Assembly: GCA_016220095.1 (NCBI GenBank)
Contig: JACRIJ010000107.1
Location: 1 to 45,453 of the forward strand
DNA length: 45,453 nucleotides
Direction: 5' to 3'
DNA from: Planctomycetota bacterium
Lineage (GTDB): Bacteria; Planctomycetota; MHYJ01; JACQXL01; JACRIJ01
The notes beneath the pieces were generated by a model. It saw nothing but the letters and a program-made list of their open reading frames with translations, was not told the DNA's origin and did not search any database. The first letter of the stretch is position 1. The number at the start of each line of letters is the position of its first letter. Shown here piece by piece: positions 34,153 through 43,032 of the stretch. The position numbers and the translations under genes are program-made.

Positions 34153-35031
34153 ATGAAAAAACACGTGTACCTGAACGGCCAGTACGTTAATGCCGCGGCC
34201 GCGGCTGTATCCGTATTTGACTCCGGTTTCCTGTACGGCGAGGGCCTTTTTGAAACCTTCCGCAGTTATAACGGCAGGGTCTTCGGACTCCGGGAACACA
34301 TCGACCGGATGCGCAGGTCCGCGGCTTTTTTCAATATGCCATTTAGCCTTTCTGAAACTAAACTCGCGGAAATCATCAGGCGCCTGAGCGAAATGAACAG
34401 CGAATATAACTGCGTCTTCCGCATAGTGCTTACGCGGGGCCGCGGAATAATGTGGAAAGGCCAAAAACAAATGCCGCCTACCATAACCGTCCTGACAAGG
34501 GAACTGCATACGGATATGGATTACCTCAGGCAAACGGGCGTAAAATTGATAATCAGCAATACGCCCAGGGATTCCTCCAACCCCCTGTTTCGGCATAAAA
34601 CCCTGAGCTATATGCAGAATGTCATCGCGCGTTCCACGGCATTGAAAGAAAAGGCGTTTGACGCGGTTTTTCTTGACAATCGCAAACGAGTCCTTGAAGG
34701 CGCCATAAGCAACTTATTCATCGTTAAAAATAGCTGTATTTTGACCCCGCCCCTCTCCCTGAATATACTTCCGGGCATCACGAGAAACAGCGTCCTGCAG
34801 ATCGCAAAAATGCTCAAACTTGATGCCGCTGAAAAGGAAATCACGCTTAACGACCTGCTTGGCGCGGATGAAGCATTCCTGACTAACAGCGTGGTCGGCA
34901 TCATGCCGGTAAAACAGGCCGGCAATAAAAAAATCCGAGGAAAAGTCCCGGGCAAATTGACTTACCTTTTGTCCGAAGTGTATACAATTGAATTGGCAAG
35001 AAAGTTGAGATTGAACAATGGAACAGTTTAA
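34153..35031 (+). CDS. pabC: Class IV aminotransferase, probably 4-amino-4-deoxychorismate lyase
   Basis: A 292-residue PLP enzyme of the BCAT/D-amino-acid transaminase/PabC fold. The PLP lysine is in RHKTLSYMQNV (about K149). VFDSGFLYGEGLFETFR near the N-terminus and VLEGAISNLFIV with LPGITRNSVL are class IV hallmarks. The family cannot be separated securely by motif. Its position next to pabB favours conversion of aminodeoxychorismate to p-aminobenzoate and pyruvate, with branched-chain or D-amino-acid transamination as the alternative. Its end overlaps the M16 peptidase gene by 14 bases. Confidence 0.8.
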   Translation: MKKHVYLNGQYVNAAAAAVSVFDSGFLYGEGLFETFRSYNGRVFGLREHIDRMRRSAAFFNMPFSLSETKLAEIIRRLSEMNSEYNCVFRIVLTRGRGIMWKGQKQMPPTITVLTRELHTDMDYLRQTGVKLIISNTPRDSSNPLFRHKTLSYMQNVIARSTALKEKAFDAVFLDNRKRVLEGAISNLFIVKNSCILTPPLSLNILPGITRNSVLQIAKMLKLDAAEKEITLNDLLGADEAFLTNSVVGIMPVKQAGNKKIRGKVPGKLTYLLSEVYTIELARKLRLNNGTV

Positions 35032-36319
35032 CGTCACAAAAAACAAACTCCTGAAAGAAGAAGTCTGGGAAAAAACCGACAAATGCGGATTGCCCGTGTA
35101 TGTCATCCCCAAAAAAGGATTCCTTAACAAAACGGCAATGGTCGGGGTTAAATTCGGTTCCGTTGACCTCCATTTCCACCCGCGCACCTCGCCGCAGGAA
35201 AAGTATTCCTCCCCTGAAGGCACGGCGCATTTCCTGGAACACCAGCTGTTTAAAAAGGAAAAGTACGATATTTTTGAAATCTTCGGGCGCTACGGGGCGT
35301 CAAGCAACGCCTATACTTCCTTCGTGGTAACATCGTATTTTTTCACATGCACTGATAATTTCGAAAAAAACCTTGAAGTGCTCCTCGAACTTGCCTACAA
35401 ACCGGTTTTTAAGGATGAATTCGTAAACAAAGAACAGCCCATAATCCAGCAGGAAATCAAAATGCATAACGATATCCCCGACCTGAAGGTGTTCCTCAAC
35501 CTCATGGCAATACTGTTCCAGAAACATCCCGTCAGGCATGACCCCGAAGGAAGCATTGAAAGCATTTCAAGGATAACGGCGGACACCCTGAAAAAAAATT
35601 ACAGCACTTTTTACCATCCCGCTAATACGGTGCTGGTCTGCTCCGGCGATATTGACCCGAAAACCGTCTTCAGCATGGTGGAAAAAGCCTTTGCGAATTC
35701 ACCGAAAGGCAAAGGCGCCGCCATTAAAAGAATCGCCTCTGAAGAGCCGCCGGAGGCCTCCCGGAAACTGATTACAGCCCAGGCTTCCATCCCCCGCAAG
35801 AAATGCCTCATGGGATTCAAGGAAATAAAAACGGAAAACGACCCGCGCAAACTCTATTTGCGGGAACTTCACTCGGAAATAGCATTGCACCTGCTCTTCG
35901 GCAAGGTGTCAAAGTTCTTTGACCGCCACTACCAGGCCGGCATAGTTGACGATTCCTTCAGCGCGTCATATTTCTGCCATAAAACGTTCGGCCTTGCCGG
36001 TATAGGCGGCGATACGGATAGTCCGGAAAAAATGACGGATGCCGTATTCAAGGAAATCAAAAATGCCCGCAGGAACGGATTTAAGAAACACGACGTTGAA
36101 CGCGTCAGAAGGGAATATACGGGAAAATTCCTGCGCAGTTTTGATTCGCCTTACAAATGCGCCTCGGTATTCCATAACTATATCCTTAACGACGTGAATG
36201 TATTTGAATTTCCCGACCTTCTGAAAAAAATCAACCGGAAATCCCTACAGGAACGCATGGAAGAACTTCTTGACGAAAACAGGCACGCGGTATCCATCGT
36301 AGAACCGCTGAAGGTTTAA
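35018..36319 (+). CDS. M16-family zinc peptidase (YmfH-like)
   Basis: A 433-residue pitrilysin-type peptidase. The inverted zinc motif HFLEH lies at about residues 71-75, and the distal Glu region in KEQPIIQQEIKMHND. The C-terminal half (about 230-433) is the usual inactive-type M16 domain. No signal peptide is seen, so it should act in the cytoplasm. It starts inside the 3' end of the aminotransferase gene, indicating coupling. The family includes YmfH-like proteins that pair with an inactive YmfF-like homologue; no second M16 gene is in the window. Confidence 0.92.
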   Translation: MEQFNVTKNKLLKEEVWEKTDKCGLPVYVIPKKGFLNKTAMVGVKFGSVDLHFHPRTSPQEKYSSPEGTAHFLEHQLFKKEKYDIFEIFGRYGASSNAYTSFVVTSYFFTCTDNFEKNLEVLLELAYKPVFKDEFVNKEQPIIQQEIKMHNDIPDLKVFLNLMAILFQKHPVRHDPEGSIESISRITADTLKKNYSTFYHPANTVLVCSGDIDPKTVFSMVEKAFANSPKGKGAAIKRIASEEPPEASRKLITAQASIPRKKCLMGFKEIKTENDPRKLYLRELHSEIALHLLFGKVSKFFDRHYQAGIVDDSFSASYFCHKTFGLAGIGGDTDSPEKMTDAVFKEIKNARRNGFKKHDVERVRREYTGKFLRSFDSPYKCASVFHNYILNDVNVFEFPDLLKKINRKSLQERMEELLDENRHAVSIVEPLKV

Positions 36320-36349
36320 CAACGAGTCTTTTTTAGGATTACATTAAAA

Positions 36350-37267
36350 ATGCTTTTAGAAAACAAACATACGCGAATGGCGCCGGTCTTCATCCTTGCC
36401 GCCTGCGCCATACTGCTGAACCTTTCAGCCTGTAAAAAATCTTCGCCCGTTCAGGAATACAAGGACTACTGCCTCTACGTGCTGAACGAGACACAAACAG
36501 TGTCCTGCAATATAGAAATGGTACTGGATAATGAAATCCTCCAGGATCCGGCAAATCCCGTTTCCATTAATGAGGGAAACAGATACCTCAGAACCTCCTC
36601 AATCCTGTACGAAGCCGCTCCGGATAAATTAAGAGTGGAATCAATACAAATCCTGCCCGAATTGCTGGCGCCCGCGTTCAAACCGCAAAGGTCGCTCCTG
36701 CTTTACGACGGCGCCAACCAGTGGTGCGAAGGCGCGGATAAGGAAAACAAAATGCAATATAGACGGGTAAAAACAGCAGGGATTACGACGCCCAAAAGGC
36801 CTTTTGATACCCATCTGAACAACAGGGATTCCGGCCTCATGCTCGGGGAAGGCCTCCTGGGAAGCATGCGCACCATTTTCAGGATCTATACCATGCGGGA
36901 AGTCTTCACCGATAACCTCAACGGAACGGAATGCATAGTCCTGGAAGGAAAACTCAATGAAAAAGAATTTTATAAATACCTTGAAGATTCCTTCCAGGAG
37001 TTTGACAACCCTAAAGAACGCAGTATGCTTATGGATAAATTCGCCTTCCTGCAGATGTATATCGCGGAATCCGATTATTTTGTAAGGAAATACAGCTTCG
37101 GACCCGCCTGGGACAGGAATTATATGACCGTCTCTTTCAGCAATATAGCGCTTAATCAGGAATTTCCGCCGGACACCTTCGCGTACAACCCCCCGGCAGG
37201 AGTTGAAATAATAGACGTGACCGAACTCATAAAGCGCAAATTAGATCAGTTTTTGTCAAAAAAGTAA
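36350..37267 (+). CDS. LolA/DUF1571-like lipoprotein
   Basis: A 305-residue lipoprotein with a clear lipobox LSAC (Cys28). The mature protein starts with YKDYCLYVLNETQTVSCNIE and continues as a mostly beta protein (PDKLRVESIQI, LLYDGANQWCEG, CIVLEGKLNEKEFYKYLED), which resembles the LolA/DUF1571 group of periplasmic lipid-carrier-like folds common in Planctomycetes. The assignment is tentative. It lies in an operon, 30 bases after the peptidase and 30 before the ATPase. A second Met (residue 10) would give a shorter signal peptide. Confidence 0.65.
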   Translation: MLLENKHTRMAPVFILAACAILLNLSACKKSSPVQEYKDYCLYVLNETQTVSCNIEMVLDNEILQDPANPVSINEGNRYLRTSSILYEAAPDKLRVESIQILPELLAPAFKPQRSLLLYDGANQWCEGADKENKMQYRRVKTAGITTPKRPFDTHLNNRDSGLMLGEGLLGSMRTIFRIYTMREVFTDNLNGTECIVLEGKLNEKEFYKYLEDSFQEFDNPKERSMLMDKFAFLQMYIAESDYFVRKYSFGPAWDRNYMTVSFSNIALNQEFPPDTFAYNPPAGVEIIDVTELIKRKLDQFLSKK

Positions 37268-37297
37268 TACCCGAAGGATTTTTCAGAAGAAGCATTT

Positions 37298-39865
37298 ATG
37301 GCAATGAATGAACAACAGGTAAGGTCGCTTGCCGGCCTTTCCGATTCAGACGCGGAAGCGCTCATCAAAAAAGAAGGGTATAACGAACTCCCTTCAGCAC
37401 GCAAAAAAAATATTTTCGTAATCGGTTTTGAAGTATTCAGGGAACCGATGTTCCTTCTCCTGGTCTCCTGCGGATTAATCTATCTTTTCCTCGGCGACGT
37501 GGAAGAAGCCATAATGCTCATCGGTTTTGTTTTCTTCATAATGGGAATCACCATTTACCAGGAAGGCAAAACCGAAAAGGCCCTTGTGGCGCTAAGAGAC
37601 CTTTCCAGCCCCCGCGCTCTCGTAATCCGAAACGGCAGTAGAAAAAGAATCGCAGGAAGGGAAGTGGTGCGCGGGGATTACATCATTCTTTCCGAAGGCG
37701 ACAGGGTGCCCGCGGACGGCATCGTCGCGTGGGAAGTCGGGCTCGCCATAGATGAATCGCTTCTTACAGGCGAATCCATTCCGGTAAGGAAATCCGCAGG
37801 CGAACCGGAAACCGCAATGCAGCGCCCCGGTGGCGATGATTCGCCTTTTGTCTATTCCGGCACGCTGACCGTACAGGGACAGGCAGTCGTGCTTGTAAAA
37901 CATGCCGGCATCAATACTGAAATCGGAAGAATCGGAAAGGCATTGCAATCCGTTACGCCCGAAGAAACCCTGCTTCAAAAAGAAACCCGGAAGATCGTAA
38001 AAGCGGTTTTTATCATAGCCGCGGTGCTCTGCGTGCTGGTAATGCTCGTTTACGGCCTTACGCGCGGCGATTGGCTGAACAGCGTGCTTTCAGGAATAAC
38101 GCTCGCAATGGCCATGCTTCCGGAGGAATTCCCCGTTGTCCTGACGATATTCCTCGCGCTCGGAGCCTGGAGGCTTTCGCAGAAAAGAGTGCTGACCAGG
38201 AAAATGCCCGCGATTGAAACCCTCGGCGCCGCAACAGTCCTATGCGTTGATAAAACCGGCACTATCACGCAAAATAAAATGTCCGTAAAGAAAATTTTCG
38301 CCGGTAAAAGGCATTATGATGTCTTTGAAAACGCCGGCTCAGGCCTGCCTGAAGAGTTCCATGAATTGGTTGAATTCGCCATCCTCGCAAGCCAGAAAGA
38401 CCCGTTTGACCCCATGGAAAAAGCCCTGGAAAGGCTCGGCAGGGAACGGCTTAACAATACTGAACACCTGCATGAGAGCCGGCAGTTGCTCCAGCAGTAT
38501 CCTTTGTCAAAAGAACTCCTCGCACTTTCCCACGCGTGGAAACTTGCCGAGGCAAACAGCATTGTTGTCGCGGCAAAAGGCGCGCCCGAGGCAATAATAG
38601 ACCTCTGCCATTTGGAAACAGGCGTACGGGAAGATATTATCAAACATGTTACCTTAATGGCCGGTGAAGGCCTCAGGGTGCTCGGCATCGCAAAGGCGTA
38701 TTTTGACGAAAGCTCCCTCCCCGGCACCCAGCATGATTTTGTATTTAAATTTGTCGGGCTGATCGGGCTTGAAGACCCCATACGCCCGGCGGTTCCGCTT
38801 GCCCTTAAGGAATGCTATGAAGCCGGCCTGCGCGTGGTCATGATAACCGGAGACTACCCGGAAACCGCGAAAAATATCGCGCGCCAGATAGGACTGCAAA
38901 ATCCTGACCGCGTAATAACAGGGCCGGAACTTGAAAAACTGCCGCATGAAGAACTCCGCGCTGAAATAAAAAACGTCAATATTTTCGCCCGCGTAGTGCC
39001 GGAACAAAAATTGCTCATAGTGGACGCGTTAAAGGCGAACGGCGAAATCGTCGCGATGACGGGCGACGGGGTAAACGACGCGCCGGCATTGAAATCAGCC
39101 CACATAGGAATTTCCATGGGGGAAAGAGGCACCGATGTCGCGCGCGAGGCATCCGACCTTGTACTGCTGGATGACGATTTTTCATCCATAGTGGAAGCCG
39201 TAAAAATGGGCAGAAGGATATTTGACAACTTGAAAAAGGCGATGGCTTATATAATAAGCATCCATACACCTATAGCATTGCTCTCGCTGGCGCCTGTGAT
39301 ATTGAAATGGAAGGAACTCATAATTCTGCCGGTGCATATAGTTTTTCTTGAACTGATTATAGACCCGGCATGTTCAATAGTTTTTGAAGCCGAGCCCGCG
39401 GAAAAAGGCATCATGCTGAGAAAGCCGCGGGACCCGAAGGAACCGCTTTTCGGCAAAAAAACGCTCTCTTTGAGCGTATTGCAGGGTATTTTCGCCTTTG
39501 TAATCGTCATGTCGGTATTTTACATCGCGATATCCCTTGAACAATCCACAGATGAAGCGCGTGCGCTTGCCTTTTCCACGCTGATAATTTCCAATATATG
39601 CCTGATCCTGACCAACAGAAACTGGTCTGTAACGATTTTTTCATCTATAAGGACGTTCAATAAGGCCCTGTTCTGGGTCATCGGAGGCGCCATACTGTTC
39701 CTGACAATAGCGGTATATGCCCCGTTTATGCAAAACTTATTCCACTTCGCGGCCATTCATCCTATTGATATTGCCATAGCGCTGACAGCCGGGTTGTTGA
39801 GCATACTCTGGTTTGAAATCCTGAAATTCACAAAGAAAAGAAATAATGAAGATATTTTCAGATAA
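37298..39865 (+). CDS. P-type cation-transporting ATPase (P2-type, PEEFP variant)
   Basis: An 855-residue ion pump. In order: N-terminal cation-ATPase domain (LSDSDAEALIKKEGYNELPS), actuator motif TGES (about 157), phosphorylation site DKTGT (about D317), nucleotide-binding domain, and the hinge TGDGVNDAPALKSA (about 588), with eight to ten membrane helices. The helix-4 motif is AMLPEEFPVV rather than the PEGLP of typical Ca2+ pumps, so the ion cannot be named with confidence. It lacks the N-terminal metal-binding domains of heavy-metal pumps. The gene follows the lipoprotein by 30 bases and ends the long plus-strand run. Confidence 0.92.
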   Translation: MAMNEQQVRSLAGLSDSDAEALIKKEGYNELPSARKKNIFVIGFEVFREPMFLLLVSCGLIYLFLGDVEEAIMLIGFVFFIMGITIYQEGKTEKALVALRDLSSPRALVIRNGSRKRIAGREVVRGDYIILSEGDRVPADGIVAWEVGLAIDESLLTGESIPVRKSAGEPETAMQRPGGDDSPFVYSGTLTVQGQAVVLVKHAGINTEIGRIGKALQSVTPEETLLQKETRKIVKAVFIIAAVLCVLVMLVYGLTRGDWLNSVLSGITLAMAMLPEEFPVVLTIFLALGAWRLSQKRVLTRKMPAIETLGAATVLCVDKTGTITQNKMSVKKIFAGKRHYDVFENAGSGLPEEFHELVEFAILASQKDPFDPMEKALERLGRERLNNTEHLHESRQLLQQYPLSKELLALSHAWKLAEANSIVVAAKGAPEAIIDLCHLETGVREDIIKHVTLMAGEGLRVLGIAKAYFDESSLPGTQHDFVFKFVGLIGLEDPIRPAVPLALKECYEAGLRVVMITGDYPETAKNIARQIGLQNPDRVITGPELEKLPHEELRAEIKNVNIFARVVPEQKLLIVDALKANGEIVAMTGDGVNDAPALKSAHIGISMGERGTDVAREASDLVLLDDDFSSIVEAVKMGRRIFDNLKKAMAYIISIHTPIALLSLAPVILKWKELIILPVHIVFLELIIDPACSIVFEAEPAEKGIMLRKPRDPKEPLFGKKTLSLSVLQGIFAFVIVMSVFYIAISLEQSTDEARALAFSTLIISNICLILTNRNWSVTIFSSIRTFNKALFWVIGGAILFLTIAVYAPFMQNLFHFAAIHPIDIAIALTAGLLSILWFEILKFTKKRNNEDIFR

Positions 39866-40070
39866 GGAACATTAACGAATTATCAGCCACGAATGAACAC
39901 GAACACGACAATTTTTTACCACGAAACATACGGAATACATGGAAAACGCCGAACACGTCGTCGTAATCCTGTGGCTTCTGCGAACGTCAGCGATACTGCG
40001 TCTTTGCGTCCTTTGCGCTCTTTTCCCTTTTCCTTAATATGACATTACTGTAAGGGATCCTGCGCAAGGA
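39866..40070. repeat. Repeat modules after the ATPase gene
   Basis: Starts with CCACGAATGAACACGAACAC and ACCACGAAACATACGG words of the CACGAA family, then TGCGTCTTTGCGTCCTTTGC. No gene and no convincing terminator. Confidence 0.5.
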
Positions 40071-40367
40071 GCGGTTTATTCCGGACGTCTTACGTCTAAC
40101 GACGACCGCGGTTTAACCGCAAAGGCCGCTAAGCGCGCTAAGACGATTGCAGGGTAACGCCGTCTTTATGAACTTTGCGCTCTTAGCGGTTTATTCCGGT
40201 CGTCATACGTCTAACGACGACCACGATTTAACCGCAAAGGCCGCTAAGCACGCTAAGACGATTGCAGGGTAACGCCGTCTTTGCGAACTTTGCGCTCTTA
40301 GCGGTTTATTCCGGTCGTCTTACGTCTAACGACGACCGCGGTTTAACCACAAAGGCCGCTAAGCAAG
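40071..40367. repeat. 115-bp tandem repeat
   Basis: GCGGTTTATTCCGG recurs at 40071, 40186 and 40301, an exact 115-base period. There are two full units and one partial unit. Each unit contains ACGTCTAACGACGACC, AACCGCAAAGGCCGCTAAG and GATTGCAGGGTAACGCCG. Within a unit GCTCTTAGCGG and CCGCTAAG(C) are complementary, so each unit can fold. A reverse piece of the family (TTAACGTGCTTAGCGCGCTT) lies near 42910. No reading frame is supported. Confidence 0.92.
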
Positions 40368-40637
40368 TTTACCCTGCCGCAGTACTGCGACCAAAGGGAG
40401 TCCTGCGACTGAGCCATTAGGCGAAGAAGTCCCGACCGAAGAGTCGGGATAGCGAAGCGGAGGGAAGCAGAGCGAAGTGAGTGTAACGAAGGGCTAAGAG
40501 CCGAATGCGCACCTCGTATTACGAACCGCGAATTACTGACTATTGCTCCCTGATTACTGATTACTTGTCAGTCCCTCGCTACTCAGTTTACCCTGAGCTT
40601 GCCGAAGGGCTACTGGCTACTCGCTACTACGTTAGAC
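40365..40637. repeat. Module cluster ending at the glycosidase-like gene
   Basis: AAGTTTACCCTGCCGCAGT (40365-40383) is repeated exactly at 42435-42453 on the other side of the gene. A TCCCGAC/GTCGGGA hairpin (40430-40449) and AGCGAAG words follow, then CTACTGGCTACTCGCTAC directly up to the stop codon. Confidence 0.6.
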
Positions 40638-42107
40638 TCATTTCTTCCCGCCGCCGGGCTTGCCTCCACCCGGCTTGCCGCCGCCCGGTTTCAATCCGCC
40701 GCCCGGTTTGCCCGGTTTGCCCGCAGGGGGTTTCCATTTTCCCGGATTTACTATCACATTCTTCTGCGTCCACGCCGGCTGGTAATCGGGGTCAAACCTG
40801 TCCACCTGCCCCATAACTAAATCTATTGATGTCGTATTGATGTCCACAAGCAACGGTTCGTCGGATACTGCAAATGAGCAAAAACCGTTTCTCTGCTTGA
40901 GCGTCTCCTTCGGCTTGTCTATCGTCCTCGTGTTTACGGTTTTTACGTTATCCGGATACTGGAAACCTATTGAAACATAGGCCTTTTTATCCTTGAATTG
41001 ATTAACGAATTCCTTGTCTGTCCAGACAACCATTACAAAATCGGCGTCTTTTTTCTTAAAAATAAATGCCTTGATTTTCTGTTCCGCGCAGGGAGCCGGA
41101 GACTGGTATTCAAGCCCGTCAAATTCCTTGACTATGCTTTTAAACGCGCCGTAAGCGGGCCTTTTAGATGCGCCCGCGGCAAGCCCTACGGATTCGCTCT
41201 CATCACTTCCCGCAGGTTCGCTCACGGGACAATACAAAACAGAAGCGCCGCCCGCGAAGGCCATTATGTACGCCTTTAACAGATTGCCCTCCTGGTCAAA
41301 TTTTACGGTCTTGCCGTTTTTGTCTTTTGAGGCAAATCTTACGCCCAAGACGGGCATTGAATTGGAACTGTTGCCCATCTGCGCAGACATATTATAGGAA
41401 TCCATGCCGTCCTCGCCGTCAACTGTAACTGCAGAAAACACCGTTCCGCCAAGGTCGCTGAATGCCTTTTTGCCGTTGACCGCGGCAACAAATTCGCTTT
41501 TCTTCAAGGTATCGCCGTCCTGCACAAGGCCTTCTTTGAAAGGGCCTGCGATGAGTTTCGCGCCTGTAGTCACCTTGCCAAGCGCTTCCATGCAAACGCC
41601 GAGCATGGCCGTATAGGTTTTCGTGTCCGGCTTGGGAAGCCATTGGCCTTCGGCATCCGGCTGATACCATACGCCCCAATACTTGATTTTCTCGCCGTAT
41701 TTTTCCGCAAGCATTGAAACCGTATCGGCAAGGGCGGGATAAAATTCCTGCTTAGGCGGATAGAAAGTCCATTTCTTTTCGTCGTCAATTTTTTCCGCGC
41801 TTGAATTCCACAGCGTAGAACCCGTAAGCACGCAGGTCACGTTCATTTCCTTCTTGCCGATTTTCTTAATAATTTCATCAAAGGCCTTAAGCTCATATTT
41901 GCCTTTTTCAGGTTCTATGTCATCCCAATTGAGCCTAAAAATAAAGCTATTCACCCCCAAATCCAACGCTTCTTCCGCGGTACCCATGACGCCGAAGCTT
42001 ACATTATGGGGTTTAGGCGCGGCAGGCGCCGGAGGCGCGTCCTGCGCGAAAGAACCGGTTGCTATCAGGCAAATGAAAACGATTGGATAAAACAGATATT
42101 TTTTCAT
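40638..42107 (-). CDS. Secreted glycosidase-like TIM-barrel protein with Pro-Gly-Lys tail
   Basis: A 489-residue exported protein (signal peptide to about SFAQ). The mature N-terminus resembles clan-A glycoside hydrolases: NSFIFRLNWDDIEPEKGKYE, then a VTCVLTGST strand and KYWGVWYQPDAEG, where active enzymes carry an Asn-Glu-Pro acid/base motif. Here the corresponding residues read Tyr-Gln-Pro, so the catalytic acid appears to be missing. No clear nucleophile glutamate motif is visible. The C-terminus is a flexible repeat of PGGGK units (about 455-489). AGGAGA precedes the ATG. It is probably a non-catalytic carbohydrate- or wall-binding protein. The family assignment is tentative. Confidence 0.65.
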   Translation of the reverse strand: MKKYLFYPIVFICLIATGSFAQDAPPAPAAPKPHNVSFGVMGTAEEALDLGVNSFIFRLNWDDIEPEKGKYELKAFDEIIKKIGKKEMNVTCVLTGSTLWNSSAEKIDDEKKWTFYPPKQEFYPALADTVSMLAEKYGEKIKYWGVWYQPDAEGQWLPKPDTKTYTAMLGVCMEALGKVTTGAKLIAGPFKEGLVQDGDTLKKSEFVAAVNGKKAFSDLGGTVFSAVTVDGEDGMDSYNMSAQMGNSSNSMPVLGVRFASKDKNGKTVKFDQEGNLLKAYIMAFAGGASVLYCPVSEPAGSDESESVGLAAGASKRPAYGAFKSIVKEFDGLEYQSPAPCAEQKIKAFIFKKKDADFVMVVWTDKEFVNQFKDKKAYVSIGFQYPDNVKTVNTRTIDKPKETLKQRNGFCSFAVSDEPLLVDINTTSIDLVMGQVDRFDPDYQPAWTQKNVIVNPGKWKPPAGKPGKPGGGLKPGGGKPGGGKPGGGKK

Positions 42108-43032
42108 ATTAATCTCCTGTATGAAACGAACGTTTTTTAGCCACGAAGGCGCAAAGACACGAAGATTTAGCGATAAAACGACGACACGAATTTTGCCACA
42201 GAGCGCACAGAGAACTCAGAGAGCGACGATGACTTTGCCAAGCCGGTCATCCCGTTAAGCCGAAGACAAGCATTTGGTTACAGTTTGCAGGCAATACAGC
42301 CATTGACGTTTGTACGCGCCTAAAAATTGTCGTTAATCTCGGTGTACTCTGTGGTCTTTTATCCTGAGTCCCGACTAAAGTCGGGACGAAGGGCTGTGGC
42401 AAATCTGCGTAGTCGTTCGTCATTCTTCGCACCTAAGTTTACCCTGCCGCAGTCCTGAGCACTTAGCTTCGCTCAGCGTAAACTTAGCGAAGGGAGCGTT
42501 TAGCGAAGGGTGTCTTCGTGGCAAATGGTCGTCTATTGATAGTATCTCTTATTATTAAAACACCGCAAAAAGAGGAAAGTTTCGTGAATTCCACAGGGAA
42601 AAGGCAGGCTAACGCTCCGTCCGTCCTTCCTGCTCCATTTTTCATACTTCCTCCTTCGTTAAAGACAGGGACTTGACGAGACTTGGACGAGACACGACGA
42701 CTTCTTTGGTTTACGATTACGCGTCCGCACGTCAATCATCAAGCCGCAAATCATCCAGTCATTAAATCCCAAACGTCCTTTCTTCTCCAAGAATAGTCCG
42801 TTCGTCAAAATACGTTCAAGTCAACTCCGAAGGAGAGGAAAAATCAGCAAAAGTCGTCGTTTTCCGTGTGTTCAGTGTGTTCTGTGGTAAAAAATCGTCG
42901 TCGTTTTGTCTTAACGTGCTTAGCGCGCTTGGCGGTTGAATCGTCGGCATTCGTCTATTCCTTCATTTTTCATTATTCCTTCTTCGTATATGACTCCTGA
43001 CTTATGATTCAAAGACTCTTAGACTTCATCGT
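42108..43032. repeat. 925-base spacer built almost wholly of dispersed repeat modules
   Basis: In order: GCCACGAAGGCGCAAAGACA and CCACAGAGCGCACAGAGAAC (about 42139-42230); a perfect hairpin GTCCCGACT-AA-AGTCGGGAC (42368-42387); AAGTTTACCCTGCCGCAGT (42435-42453); a 46-bp-family copy (42658-42708); the 52-base inverted repeat partner of 33963-34014 (42729-42780); GTGTGTTCTGTGG words (about 42868); a reverse 115-bp-family fragment (about 42910-42945); pyrimidine modules; and GACTCCTGACTTATGATTC (about 42990). I support no gene here. Confidence 0.75.

Noticed and set aside
34153..35031. Branched-chain aminotransferase ilvE
   Set aside because: Class IV motifs do not exclude it, but adjacency to pabB makes the PabC role more likely. 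It is kept as an alternative only.
42484..42735. Minus-strand open frame in the 925-base spacer
   Set aside because: It runs through several unrelated repeat modules and has no family features.
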